A stretch of DNA of 64,000 nucleotides from Nocardioides astragali (GTDB lineage: Bacteria; Actinomycetota; Actinomycetes; Propionibacteriales; Nocardioidaceae), in NCBI RefSeq assembly GCF_024436375.1, contig NZ_JAFMZM010000004.1, positions 186,001-250,000 on the forward strand, written 5' to 3'. Made by a program: the position numbers and the translations under genes. Shown one piece after another: positions 54,191 to 63,681 of the stretch. Below the pieces are notes generated by a model. That model ran no database searches. It was not told the DNA's origin and saw only the letters and a list, made by a program, of their open reading frames with translations. Within the stretch, counting starts at the first letter, position 1. The number at the start of each line of letters is the position of its first letter.

Positions 54191-57100
54191 TTGTACCTGA
54201 AGAGCCTGACGCTGAAAGGGTTCAAGTCCTTCGCGTCATCCACGACGCTGCAGCTCGAGCCGGGCATCACCTGCATCGTCGGCCCCAACGGGTCGGGCAA
54301 GTCCAACGTCGTCGACGCGCTCGCGTGGGTGATGGGCGAGCAGGGCGCCAAGAGCCTGCGCGGCGGCAAGATGGAGGACGTCATCTTCGCCGGCACCTCC
54401 GGCCGCCCGCCCCTGGGCCGGGCCGAGGTGCAGCTGACCATCGACAACACCGACGGCGCGCTGCCGATCGACTACGCCGAGGTCACGATCAGCCGCACGA
54501 TGTTCCGCAACGGCGGCTCGGAGTACGCGATCAACGGCCACGGCTGCCGCCTGCTCGACGTGCAGGAGCTGCTCAGCGACTCGGGCATCGGCCGCGAGAT
54601 GCACGTGATCGTCGGGCAGGGGCAGCTCGACACGATCCTCCACGCGACCCCTGAGGACCGCCGCGGCTTCATCGAGGAGGCCGCCGGCGTCCTCAAGCAC
54701 CGCAAGCGCAAGGAGAAGGCGCTCCGCAAGCTCGACTCCACCGACGGCAACCTCACCCGGCTCGCCGACCTGCTCTCCGAGATCCGACGCCAGCTCAAGC
54801 CGCTGGGCCGCCAGGCGGAGGTCGCCCGGCAGGCGGCCACCGTGCAGGCGGACGTGCGCGACGCCCGGGCCCGGCTCCTCGCCGACGACCTCGTCACCGC
54901 TCGCACCGCGCTCGAGCAGGAGATGGCGGACGAGTCCATCCTCCTCCAGCGCCGCGAGGAGGTGGAGGCCGCCGTCGCTGCCGCCCGTGAGAAGGAGGCC
55001 CGCCTCGAGGCGGCCCTCCGCGACGACCTGCCGCGCCTCGCCGCCGCCCAGGAGACCTGGTTCGCGCTGTCCGGGCTGAAGGAGCGACTGCGGGGCACCG
55101 CCTCGCTCGCCGACGAGCGGATCCGCAACGCCGCCGGTGCGTCCGAGGCCGACACCGTCGACTCGGGGCGCGACCCCGACGACCTCGAGGCCCAGGCCGA
55201 GCGCGTGCGCCAGCAGGAGGCCGAGATCGCCGAGCAGGTCGAGCAGCACCGCGAGGCGCTCGACGCCGCGGTGGTCCTCAGGCGGGCCGCCGAGGAGGCC
55301 GCGGCCGAGGAGGAGCGGCGCATCGTCGGTCTCCAGCGGGCCGCCGCCGACCGCCGTGAGGGACTGGCCCGGCTGACCGGCCAGGTCAACGCGCTGAAGT
55401 CCCGGGCCGAGGCCGCCGACGCCGAGATCCGGCGCCTCACCGACGCCCGCGAGGACGCCGCCACCCGCGCCGAGCGCGCCCAGCGCGACTTCACCGCCCT
55501 CGAGACCAGGGTCGCCGGCCTCGACGCCGGCGAGGAGGGCCTCGACTCCGAGCACGAGGAGGCGGTCGCCGCCCTCGACGAGGTCGAGGAGCAGCTGGCC
55601 AAGGCCCGCGAGGACGCCCAGCAGTCCGACCGCGACCGCGCCGGACTGATCGCGCGACGCGACGCCCTGGAGCTCGGCCTCAACCGCAAGGACGGCGCCG
55701 GCGCGTTGCTCGCCGCCACCGACAAGGTGGGCGGGCTGCTCGGCTCGGTGGCCGCACTCCTCGACGTCGACCACGGCTACGAGGCCGCCGTCGCCGCCGC
55801 GCTCGGCAGCGTCGCGGACGCGGTCGTGATGGCCGATGCCGACGCCGCGGTCCGGGCGATCGGCCACCTCAAGGACGACGACCTCGGCCGGGCCGGCCTG
55901 CTGCTCGGCGGTGCGCCGCAGGGCGACCCCGACTGGCCCGACCTGCCCGACGGAGCGACGTACGCCGTCGACGTGGTGACCGCGCCCGACGACGTACGAC
56001 CTGCGCTCACGCGGCTGCTGCACCAGGTCGCCGTCGTCGACGACCTCACCGCCGCCCGCCGCCTGGTCGCGGAGCTGCCCGGCGTGGTCGCGGTGACCAA
56101 GGAGGGCGACCTCCTCGGGGCGCACTTCGCTGCCGGCGGCTCCAGCAGCCAGCCCAGCCTGATCGAGATCCAGGCGGCCTTCGACGAGGCGAGCGCCAGT
56201 CTCGCCGAGGCGACCGCGACGACCGAGCGCCTGGGCTTCGAGATCTCGAGGCTGGAGGCCATCCGCCACGACACCCTCAAGCGGGTCGACGTCGCGCTGG
56301 CCAAGCTCCACGAGTCCGACGCGACGCTGGCCGCCGTGGCCGAGGAGCTCGGCCAGTACGGCTCGCAGGCCCGTGCCGCCAAGGGCGAGGCCGACCGGCT
56401 CGAGCGGGCGATCGCCACGGCCACGGAGGCTCGTGAGGCCGACCTCGCCGGCCTGGCCGACCTCGAGGCCCGGTTGGCGGCCGCCGAGGACGTCACCGAC
56501 GAGGAGCCCGACACCTCGGAGCGCGAGAGGCTCGCCGAGAAGGCCCGCGAGGCCCGTCAGGCAGAGATGGATGCCCGGCTGGCGCTGCGCACGGCCGAGG
56601 AGCGTGCCCGCGCGCTGCACGGCCGGGCCGACTCGCTGCTGCGTGCCGCCCAGGCCGAGCGGGACTCCCGCGCCCGCGCGACCGAGCGGCGCGAGCGACT
56701 GATCCGCGAGGGCCGCGCCGCGCAGGCGGTCTCCGTCGGCGTCCGCGTCGTCCTGCACCAGCTCGAGCGCTCGGTGATGCTGGCCGCCGACGAGCGGGCG
56801 GCGGTCGAGGAGTCGCGACAGGGGAGCGAGCAGCAGCTCATGGCGGTGCGGACCTCGCTGCGCGACCTCGCCCGCGAGCACGACGAGCTGGTCAACTCCG
56901 TGCACCGTGACGAGATGGCCCGCACCCAGCAGAAGATGCGCATCGAGCAGCTCGAGGAGCGTGCGCTCGAGGAGCTCGGCCTCGACCCCGACGGGTTGGT
57001 CAACGACTACGGACCCACGACCCTGATCCCGTTCTCCGGCGAGGTGCCCGAGGGCGAGGAGGCACCCGAGCCGGCCGCGTTCGTCCGCGAGGAGCAGGTC

Positions 57101-57745
57101 AAGCGGCTGCGCACCGCCGAGCGCGCGCTCTCCATGCTCGGGCGGGTCAACCCGCTCGCGCTGGAGGAGTTCTCGGCGATGGAGGAGCGTCACAAGTTCC
57201 TCACCGAGCAGCTCGAGGACCTCAAGCGCACCCGCAAGGACCTCCTCGACATCGTGAAGGAGGTCGACACCCGCGTGGAGCAGGTCTTCACCGAGGCCTA
57301 CGCCGACGTCAGCAAGGCGTTCGACTCGACCTTCGCGCGGCTCTTCCCCGGTGGCGAGGGCCGTCTCGTGCTCACCAACCCGGGCGACATGCTCTCCACC
57401 GGGGTCGAGGTCGAGGCCCGACCGCCGGGCAAGAAGGTCAAGCGCCTGTCGCTGCTCTCCGGCGGCGAGCGCTCCCTGGTCGCCGTGGCCTTCCTGGTGG
57501 CACTGTTCAAGGCCCGCCCCTCGCCGTTCTACATCCTCGACGAGGTCGAGGCCGCGCTCGACGACACCAACCTCGGTCGCCTGCTGGAGATCTACGAGGA
57601 GCTGCGCGAGAACTCCCAGCTCCTGGTCATCACCCACCAGAAGCGGACCATGGAGGTCGGTGACGCGCTCTACGGCGTCACCATGCGCGGCGACGGCGTC
57701 TCGGCCGTGATCAGCCAGCGTCTGCGCGACGCCGAGTCGGCGTGA
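54191..57745 (+). CDS. smc: Chromosome segregation protein SMC
   Basis: 1184 aa, TTG start (M)YLKSLTLKGFKSFA with GGGAG upstream. Walker A GPNGSGKSNVVDAL at about residues 32-45; QLDTILHATPEDRRGFIEEAAGV follows; two long coiled coils (about 170-490 and 670-940); hinge (about 500-660; VGGLLGSVAALLDVDHGYEAAV); C-terminal ABC signature LSLLSGGERSLVAVAF (about 1090) and Walker B FYILDEVEAALDD. The dimer, with ScpA/ScpB elsewhere, organises the origin region. Position before ftsY is typical. Downstream genes may be partly cotranscribed. Confidence 0.97.
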   Translation: MYLKSLTLKGFKSFASSTTLQLEPGITCIVGPNGSGKSNVVDALAWVMGEQGAKSLRGGKMEDVIFAGTSGRPPLGRAEVQLTIDNTDGALPIDYAEVTISRTMFRNGGSEYAINGHGCRLLDVQELLSDSGIGREMHVIVGQGQLDTILHATPEDRRGFIEEAAGVLKHRKRKEKALRKLDSTDGNLTRLADLLSEIRRQLKPLGRQAEVARQAATVQADVRDARARLLADDLVTARTALEQEMADESILLQRREEVEAAVAAAREKEARLEAALRDDLPRLAAAQETWFALSGLKERLRGTASLADERIRNAAGASEADTVDSGRDPDDLEAQAERVRQQEAEIAEQVEQHREALDAAVVLRRAAEEAAAEEERRIVGLQRAAADRREGLARLTGQVNALKSRAEAADAEIRRLTDAREDAATRAERAQRDFTALETRVAGLDAGEEGLDSEHEEAVAALDEVEEQLAKAREDAQQSDRDRAGLIARRDALELGLNRKDGAGALLAATDKVGGLLGSVAALLDVDHGYEAAVAAALGSVADAVVMADADAAVRAIGHLKDDDLGRAGLLLGGAPQGDPDWPDLPDGATYAVDVVTAPDDVRPALTRLLHQVAVVDDLTAARRLVAELPGVVAVTKEGDLLGAHFAAGGSSSQPSLIEIQAAFDEASASLAEATATTERLGFEISRLEAIRHDTLKRVDVALAKLHESDATLAAVAEELGQYGSQARAAKGEADRLERAIATATEAREADLAGLADLEARLAAAEDVTDEEPDTSERERLAEKAREARQAEMDARLALRTAEERARALHGRADSLLRAAQAERDSRARATERRERLIREGRAAQAVSVGVRVVLHQLERSVMLAADERAAVEESRQGSEQQLMAVRTSLRDLAREHDELVNSVHRDEMARTQQKMRIEQLEERALEELGLDPDGLVNDYGPTTLIPFSGEVPEGEEAPEPAAFVREEQVKRLRTAERALSMLGRVNPLALEEFSAMEERHKFLTEQLEDLKRTRKDLLDIVKEVDTRVEQVFTEAYADVSKAFDSTFARLFPGGEGRLVLTNPGDMLSTGVEVEARPPGKKVKRLSLLSGGERSLVAVAFLVALFKARPSPFYILDEVEAALDDTNLGRLLEIYEELRENSQLLVITHQKRTMEVGDALYGVTMRGDGVSAVISQRLRDAESA

Positions 57746-57755
57746 GCCCCCAGAC

Positions 57756-58199
57756 ATGACGGATCGGCCCTTGAGGGGCGACTACGTCGCCTGGCGCACC
57801 GCCACGACCCGGTGGCGCGACGACGACGCCTACGGCCACCTCAACAACGCCACCTACTACGAGCTGTTCGACACCGCTGTCAACGCCTACCTCTACGACG
57901 CGACCGGGGTCGACGTGCGTGCACTCCCGCAGATCGGCGTGGTGGCAGAGACCGGGTGCCGCTACTTCCGCGAGATCGGGTTCCCCGAGCCCATCGAGAT
58001 GGGCCTGGTCGTGGACAAGGTGGGCACCAGCTCGATCATCTACCGGATCGGGCTCTTCCAGGGCGCCTCGGACGAGGCAGCGGCCGAGGGCCGCTTCGTG
58101 CACGTCTACGTCGACAACTCCCGCGGTGCCGGTGCCCGGCCGGTGACGCCGATGCCGGACGTCGTGCGGGAGGCCGTCGTACGCCTGCTGCGGACGTGA
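57756..58199 (+). CDS. Acyl-CoA thioesterase, 4HBT hot-dog family
   Basis: 147 aa. RWRDDDAYGHLNNATYYELFDTA is the 4-hydroxybenzoyl-CoA-type active-site region: Asp in place, GHLNNATY as in YbgC/FadM relatives. ETGCRYFREIGFPEPIEMGL completes the fold. It hydrolyses a fatty or aromatic acyl-CoA; substrate not known. Starts 10 bases after smc. Confidence 0.88.
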   Translation: MTDRPLRGDYVAWRTATTRWRDDDAYGHLNNATYYELFDTAVNAYLYDATGVDVRALPQIGVVAETGCRYFREIGFPEPIEMGLVVDKVGTSSIIYRIGLFQGASDEAAAEGRFVHVYVDNSRGAGARPVTPMPDVVREAVVRLLRT

Positions 58200-58299
58200 G
58201 CGACACCCGGTCACGCGATGACCGGAGCCCGCGCGGTCTGTGTCATGGTGGATGCGTACGGCACACAGCTGGTGCAACCCCACCCCTCGGGAGAATCCC

Positions 58300-58476
58300 A
58301 TGACCGCGATCGTGATCATGCTCGTCCTCGGCCTGCTCGTGGCGGGTGCTGTCGTCGTCTACGTCGCCTACCCGCACCGCGGCGAGGAGATGCCCGTCGT
58401 GCCGCAGCTCGGCGACGCGATGCGCAAGGGCGTCGACTCGCTGCCCACCCTCGAGGACTCCGAGTCCCGCGTCTGA
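58300..58476 (+). CDS. Small single-pass membrane protein
   Basis: 58 aa. One N-terminal helix (AIVIMLVLGLLVAGAVVVYV) then a charged cytosolic or external tail (PHRGEEMPVVPQLGD). GGGAGA precedes the ATG at 58300. Codon use is normal. Short proteins of this shape are common next to smc/ftsY in Nocardioidaceae; function unknown. Confidence 0.72.
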   Translation: MTAIVIMLVLGLLVAGAVVVYVAYPHRGEEMPVVPQLGDAMRKGVDSLPTLEDSESRV

Positions 58477-58544
58477 GTCCCGCGTCCGAGTCCGTTGACC
58501 GGGTGACGCCCGGCGCGGCGCCACTCGTCCGGTCCACGCGGGAC

Positions 58545-58550
58545 TAGCGT
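58545..58550 (+). promoter_or_regulatory. Leaderless-type -10 before the methyltransferase
   Basis: TAGCGT is followed by exactly 7 bases and then GTG 58558; this selects 58558 rather than the in-frame GTG at 58549. Confidence 0.6.
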
Positions 58551-58557
58551 GCAAGGC

Positions 58558-59472
58558 GTGACCGGCTCACGCCACACGACTCACAAGGCCTACTGCGCGG
58601 CCTGCGGGTCGATGGTGTCGCGGAGGTTCCGGCCCGGTCCCGACGGCCGTCCGGAGGCCACGTGCCCGCGCTGCGGCAGCCTCGAGCGGCACCGGTTCCT
58701 CTCCCTGCTGCTCGGCGCGCTCGCGCCGGAGCTGCGCGACCTCGACACAGTGGTGGAGATCGCCCCGTCGCGGCAGTCGACGGTCCTGCTCGACCGCCTC
58801 GGGGCACGCCGGCGGGTCAGCTTCGACGCCGGCTACGACGCCCGCGCCGTCGACGCCCTGGCCAGCCTCACGCGGCTGCCCCTACGCGACGGATCGGTCG
58901 ACCTCCTGGTCTGCTACCACGTGCTCGAGCACGTGCCCGACGACTGCGCCGCCATGCGCGAGATCGCCCGCGTGCTGAGCCCGCGGGGCATCGCCCTCCT
59001 CGAGGTGCCGATCAAGGTCGGGGTCGTGACCGAGGAGGACCCGACAGCCACTCCCGAGGAGCGCGCCCGACGCTTCGGCCAGCTCGACCACGTGCGGTGG
59101 TACGGCGACGACTTCGACGCGCGCCTCTCCGCGGCGGGCCTCGCCTCGGTGCGCGTGACACCGCCGGCGCTGGTGGGTGAGGCGGCCGTCGAGTGGTTCC
59201 GGCTGATGGCCCACGAGGTGGTGTGGGTCGTGCACCCGGGTCGGGAGACGTCCTCCCCGATGCTGCCGGGCGGCACCGGTTCGGGTCTCACCGCCGCCTT
59301 CGACGCGCTGCTGGCCGACCTGGCGCGCGCCGAGGACAGGCTCGACCGAGCGCGCGAGCGTACCGACCGGCTCGCTACCCAGCGCGACGCCCTGCAGGCC
59401 CAGCTGGCCCAGGAGCGCGGGCCGCACGGATTCGCCATGCTCACCCGCCTCCGCGGCGCCGTACGCCTCTGA
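58558..59472 (+). CDS. Class I SAM-dependent methyltransferase with N-terminal zinc ribbon
   Basis: 304 aa. The N-terminus holds CAACG and CPRCGS (about residues 13-40), likely a zinc ribbon. Then VVEIAPSRQ, RRVSFDAGYDARAVDALAS and LLVCYHVLEHVPDD (about 118) are the SAM-binding motifs of a Methyltransf_11 enzyme. The tail (about 250-304) is a coiled coil (LARAEDRLDRARERTDRL). Relatives with this layout methylate sugars or lipids on surface polysaccharides; substrate is not evident. Confidence 0.83.
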   Translation: MTGSRHTTHKAYCAACGSMVSRRFRPGPDGRPEATCPRCGSLERHRFLSLLLGALAPELRDLDTVVEIAPSRQSTVLLDRLGARRRVSFDAGYDARAVDALASLTRLPLRDGSVDLLVCYHVLEHVPDDCAAMREIARVLSPRGIALLEVPIKVGVVTEEDPTATPEERARRFGQLDHVRWYGDDFDARLSAAGLASVRVTPPALVGEAAVEWFRLMAHEVVWVVHPGRETSSPMLPGGTGSGLTAAFDALLADLARAEDRLDRARERTDRLATQRDALQAQLAQERGPHGFAMLTRLRGAVRL

Positions 59473-59484
59473 TTGGATTGGGCC

Positions 59485-60639
59485 ATGGGTGACTGGCTCT
59501 ATCTGATCATCGGCATCGCCGTCGTCGGCGTGCTCACGCTCGCCGGCCTGCTGACCTCCGGGCGACGTCGCGGCTCCAGGCCCCGGCCCGGGGGCACGGA
59601 CGTCATCGTCCCGTCCCCGGCGGAGAGCGACACCACCACCGAGGCAGCCCCGGAGCCCGCGGTCGAGACGGGGGTCGGAGCCGCCGTCGAGCCGGTCGAG
59701 GCCCCGGCCCTCGAGAAGCCGGAGGGTACGGCGTCGCGGATGGTGCGGCTGCGTCAGCGGCTCTCACGCTCGCAGGGCGGGCTCGGCAAGGGCCTGCTCG
59801 CCCTCCTGAGCCGCGACAAGCTCGACGAGGACACCTGGGAGGCGATCGAGGACACCCTCCTCACCGCCGACATCGGCGTCGCCCCCACCCAGGCGCTGGT
59901 CGAGCAGCTGCGCACCCGGCTGCGCGTGGAGGGCGGGCAGCGGCCCGACCCCCGAGCCGTGCTGCGCGAGGAGCTCATCGAGCTCGTCGGCACCGACCTT
60001 GACCGCCGCGTGCAGGTCACCGGCGCCGACGGCAAGCCGGGCGTCGTGCTCGTGGTCGGTGTCAACGGCGCCGGCAAGACGACCACCGTCGGCAAGATCG
60101 CCCGGATCCTGGTCGCCGAGGACCTGTCGGTGACCCTCGGCGCGGCCGACACCTTCCGTGCCGCGGCCGTCGACCAGCTCGCCACCTGGGGCGAGCGGGT
60201 CGGCGTCGAGGTGATCCGCGGTCCCGAGGGCGGCGACCCGGCCAGCGTCGCGTTCGACGCGGTCAAGCACGGCGTCGACCACGGCATCGACACGGTGCTC
60301 GTCGACACTGCCGGTCGCCTGCAGAACAAGGCCGGCCTGATGGACGAGCTGGGCAAGGTCAAGCGGGTCATCGAGAAGCTGGCCCCGGTCACCGAGGTGC
60401 TGCTCGTCCTCGACGCCACCACGGGCCAGAACGGCCTCGTCCAGGCTCGGGTGTTCAGCGAGATCGTCGACGTCACCGGCATCGTGCTGACCAAGCTCGA
60501 CGGGTCGGCCAAGGGCGGGATCGTGGTGCAGGTCCAGCGCGAGCTCGGCGTGCCGGTCAAGCTCGTTGGGCTCGGCGAGGGACCCGACGACATGGCGCCG
60601 TTCGACGCCGCCGCGTTCGTCGACGCCCTCCTGGGCTGA
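59485..60639 (+). CDS. ftsY: Signal recognition particle receptor FtsY
   Basis: 384 aa. An N-terminal hydrophobic segment (LYLIIGIAVVGVLTLAGLL) anchors it; a Glu/Pro/Ala-rich acidic linker follows, then the NG GTPase: GVNGAGKTTTVGKIA (about residue 192), ADTFRAAAVDQL, VDTAGR, TKLDGSAKGG (about 335). It docks the SRP-ribosome complex at the membrane. ATG 59485 chosen over a TTG four codons earlier. The palindrome at 60675 follows as terminator. Confidence 0.97.
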   Translation: MGDWLYLIIGIAVVGVLTLAGLLTSGRRRGSRPRPGGTDVIVPSPAESDTTTEAAPEPAVETGVGAAVEPVEAPALEKPEGTASRMVRLRQRLSRSQGGLGKGLLALLSRDKLDEDTWEAIEDTLLTADIGVAPTQALVEQLRTRLRVEGGQRPDPRAVLREELIELVGTDLDRRVQVTGADGKPGVVLVVGVNGAGKTTTVGKIARILVAEDLSVTLGAADTFRAAAVDQLATWGERVGVEVIRGPEGGDPASVAFDAVKHGVDHGIDTVLVDTAGRLQNKAGLMDELGKVKRVIEKLAPVTEVLLVLDATTGQNGLVQARVFSEIVDVTGIVLTKLDGSAKGGIVVQVQRELGVPVKLVGLGEGPDDMAPFDAAAFVDALLG

Positions 60640-60674
60640 CCTGACGCTTCTGCACCGCGTGGACGCGCCGACCT

Positions 60675-60694
60675 GGCGCTTGTGCACAAGCGCC
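60675..60694. terminator. Perfect 20-bp palindrome between ftsY and a glycosyltransferase
   Basis: GGCGCTTGTG followed by its exact reverse complement CACAAGCGCC. It lies between the convergent genes (66-base gap) and is almost certainly a bidirectional terminator. A related word, GACGCTTCTGCAC, occurs about 30 bases earlier. Confidence 0.75.
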
Positions 60695-60705
60695 GGCTCG
60701 GCGGC

Positions 60706-63681
60706 TCAGCCGCGGGCGAGCAGGTGGCGTACGGCGTCGTCGACGAGCGTCTCGGCGCGCTTGTCGAAGCTGTGCTCGGCCATGATCCGCATCGCGATCT
60801 GGCGGCGCGTGGCGTTGTCGGGGAAAGCGTCGTAGGGCGGCGTGACGAGCCGGGCCAGCTCCCGCTCGTTGTCGAAGGGCAGCACCAGCCCCGAGAAGGT
60901 CTCCTCCAGCCCGTCGATGCGGTCGCTCAGGATCCGCGCGCCGCACGCGGCCGCGTCGAAGAGCCGGTTGGAGGCGAAGCTGTCGCGGCGCATGTCGAGG
61001 TGGTGGTCGTTGAGCACGACACCGGCCGAGGCGTAGAGGACGCCGACCTCCTCGTTGGCTACCCCGCCGGAGGCGATCTGCTCGCGCTCGACGAACTCGG
61101 TCCAGTCGTTGCCGTGCAGCGTGAGGGGGGCGCCGATGGCGAGCGCGCTGCGGACGGCGTAGCGGTAGATCCCCCGTGAGTTGCCGACGAACAGCAGCTC
61201 CGGGCCGGTGTCCGGCTCGGCCCGGTCGGGGTGGAACCACCGGGTGTCGGTGCACTGGAGCAGCGGCTTGATCGTGGTGCCCCACTCGCGGGTCATCCGC
61301 GCCGACCAGCTGGTGCTGGCGGCGTAGACGAGGTCGAAGTCGGCGACCTCCTCGGGGCTGATCATGTCGGGGTGGCTGATGATCCACTCGACGTTGAGCA
61401 GCCCGGGGCGGGGGGTGACGCGGTCCAGCCCGCGCAGGACGAGGAGCACGTCGTCGTGGTCGCGGGAGTCGCGCTCGCGGGCGTCGCGACGGTCGGTCGC
61501 CACGTGCTGGCCGCGGCGCTCGAGGGCATCGGCGAGCGAGCGGGCGAAGTAGGTGTCGCCCCAGCGGTCACCCCGGGAGGCGGCTGGGGAGGCGATGTCG
61601 ATGGCCCACCTCAGGCGCGGCGGCGACTCGTGGATCCCCTGCACCGATCGCACGACCAGGTCGGGGACCAGCACGGACGGGGCGGTCCGGTCCTCGGGAT
61701 AGGCCGAGATCCGGCGGTTGCGCTGGTCGGTCACCTCGAGCCCGGCCTGGAGCAGCAGGTCGGCCGCGCGGTCCGGGGGAGGTGTGGCGGACCCGGCCCG
61801 CAGCGATGCCATCGCGCCGATGAGCTCCTCGGGGGTGGCGTACGGCGTGCGGGAGGTGATCACGGTCTCGGGCACGACGACCGACTCGCCGAGCCCGGCC
61901 TGCCGGGCGCGCAGGCCGAGGTCGGTCTCGGCCAGGACGGAGCTGAACCGAGCGCTGAGCCCGCGCAGGGCGACAGCGGTCTGCGTGCGCAGGGCCACCA
62001 TCGGCGCGGCGGGGGCGGCCACCTCGCACTGTCCGATCCGCACCGCGTCGCTGACCGGGAGGCCGGCGAGGAACAGCTCGGGGTTGGGGTTGACCTGGCT
62101 GAAGCGGGCTCCGGCGCTGAGGATCACGCCGTCGAGGTCGACCACCAGCGGCTGCGCCACCGCCACGCCGGGCTCGTGCACGACCGAGGCCAGGCGTTCG
62201 GCGATCGGCTGCCGCGGCGGCATCGCCTCCGGTCGGACCAGGAGGACGGTGCTGCCGGCGGCCAGCGAGATGCCGACGTTGGTGGCGGCCGACGTGGAGA
62301 CGCCGGCGGGCACGGAGACGAAGCGCGCGCCGGAGATGATCGCGGCGACGGAGGCGGCCAGCACGTGGTGGGCGCGGCGCAGCCGGACCCCGACCAGGAT
62401 CAGCTCGGAGCCCTCACGGGGCACCGAGCTCAGCCACTCGACGGTGCGGCGTGGCTCGATGCCCAGCGGCAGGACGTGGCTGACCAGGTCCTCGGACGTC
62501 TCCCGGCCCGCTGCCGCGTCCCAGTCGACCAGCTGGCGCTCCAGGACGACGGAGTCCCAGTCGTCGCCGAAGCCGGTGGCGGGCGTCTCCGGCCGCTTCA
62601 GGACCGGTACGTCGACCGCGAGCAGCTCGTGGTCGCGCGAGAGCCGGAGCAGGAGATCGCGCTCGGCGGAGCCCCCGAGGCTCTCGTCGAAGCCCCCGAC
62701 GTCCTTGATGGCGGCGCGCCGCAACAGCGCCGTCGTGAGGTCGACCGGGCGACCGCCCACCAGCTCGATACGGTCTCGACCGACGGCCCCCGCGCCCGCC
62801 AGGACGGCCGCGGCGCCGGTGTGGTGGGCGTGGGCCAGGAGCTCGCCCAGCATCTCGGGGAGCCACTCGCGCCCGAGGGGGAGGAAGGCGACGTGCTCGG
62901 CGGTGCTGTGCTCGAGCGCGGCGTTGAGCGCGCGAGCGTGCCCGCAGCGCGTCTCGCGCACCAGCGTGATGCGGTCGTCGAAGGCGGCCATGCCCTGCAG
63001 CACGGCGGCCGTGTCGTCGGCGGACCCGCGGTCCACGGCCACCAGGTGCCAGTCGGCGAAGGTCTGCGCCTGCAGCGACGCGACGGTCTCGTGCACCAGC
63101 GGCCCGGCGTCCTGGGCCGACATCACGACCGTGACGGCGGGCGAGGTGCCGAGGCCGGCCGAGAGCGCGGGTGCCGGGCCGACCAGCTCGGGACGGTCTC
63201 GGACGACCTCGGCGCGCCAGGCGGCGGCGGCCTCGATCGCGGCGGCGCGGTAGGTGCCCCACGAGACCTTCTTGGGCAGGATGCGCGTCGGGAGCGGGGT
63301 GCCGGGGCCCGAGACGGAGAGCCAGTAGGACAGCGCGCCGTAGGGGTGGTGGCGCGCCTCGGGGTGGGCCGCGAAGATCAGGCGGGGGTCGGCCAGCGGA
63401 TGTGGGGCGATCCGGTTGCGCCGCCGCCGCTCGGAGACGTACCAGAGCACCGGGTGCTGCCCCAGCCGCTGCCACGAGCGGCGCCGGCCGATCCACTGCG
63501 CCTCGAACAGCGGGTGCGGGGACACGTCGCCCGCGTGCACGGCGGCCCGCGCCGCCTCGTGGGGCGACTCGAAGGTGGTGCCGAGCTGGGCGGCGACGTA
63601 GTCGGCGTCGATCAGGCCGGAGTCGACCAGGACCTCCTCGGCGTCGTCGAGCCTCACCTGCTGGCGACGCTCAGCGCGCAT
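60706..63681 (-). CDS. Two-domain glycosyltransferase (GT2 plus CgeB-like)
   Basis: 991 aa. Residues about 185-300 are a GT2 Rossmann domain (VTVVMSAQDAGPLVHETVASL, FADWHLVAVDRGSADDT) with DxD-like residues uncertain; a second GT2-like or decayed unit occupies about 400-640. The C-terminal third (about 690-990) is CgeB/GT1-like: RWAIDIASPAASRGDRWGDTY, LLNVEWIISHPDMIS, LLFVGNSRGIYRYAVR, SFASNRLFDAAACGARILSD. So it probably adds two sugars in sequence to a surface glycan. No membrane helix. Its ATG overlaps the end of the next upstream gene by 11 bases. Confidence 0.86.
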   Translation of the reverse strand: MRAERRQQVRLDDAEEVLVDSGLIDADYVAAQLGTTFESPHEAARAAVHAGDVSPHPLFEAQWIGRRRSWQRLGQHPVLWYVSERRRRNRIAPHPLADPRLIFAAHPEARHHPYGALSYWLSVSGPGTPLPTRILPKKVSWGTYRAAAIEAAAAWRAEVVRDRPELVGPAPALSAGLGTSPAVTVVMSAQDAGPLVHETVASLQAQTFADWHLVAVDRGSADDTAAVLQGMAAFDDRITLVRETRCGHARALNAALEHSTAEHVAFLPLGREWLPEMLGELLAHAHHTGAAAVLAGAGAVGRDRIELVGGRPVDLTTALLRRAAIKDVGGFDESLGGSAERDLLLRLSRDHELLAVDVPVLKRPETPATGFGDDWDSVVLERQLVDWDAAAGRETSEDLVSHVLPLGIEPRRTVEWLSSVPREGSELILVGVRLRRAHHVLAASVAAIISGARFVSVPAGVSTSAATNVGISLAAGSTVLLVRPEAMPPRQPIAERLASVVHEPGVAVAQPLVVDLDGVILSAGARFSQVNPNPELFLAGLPVSDAVRIGQCEVAAPAAPMVALRTQTAVALRGLSARFSSVLAETDLGLRARQAGLGESVVVPETVITSRTPYATPEELIGAMASLRAGSATPPPDRAADLLLQAGLEVTDQRNRRISAYPEDRTAPSVLVPDLVVRSVQGIHESPPRLRWAIDIASPAASRGDRWGDTYFARSLADALERRGQHVATDRRDARERDSRDHDDVLLVLRGLDRVTPRPGLLNVEWIISHPDMISPEEVADFDLVYAASTSWSARMTREWGTTIKPLLQCTDTRWFHPDRAEPDTGPELLFVGNSRGIYRYAVRSALAIGAPLTLHGNDWTEFVEREQIASGGVANEEVGVLYASAGVVLNDHHLDMRRDSFASNRLFDAAACGARILSDRIDGLEETFSGLVLPFDNERELARLVTPPYDAFPDNATRRQIAMRIMAEHSFDKRAETLVDDAVRHLLARG

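Noticed and set aside
54236..57757. A 1173-codon open frame antisense to smc
   Set aside because: Same reason: low-complexity, no family motif, entirely covered by smc.
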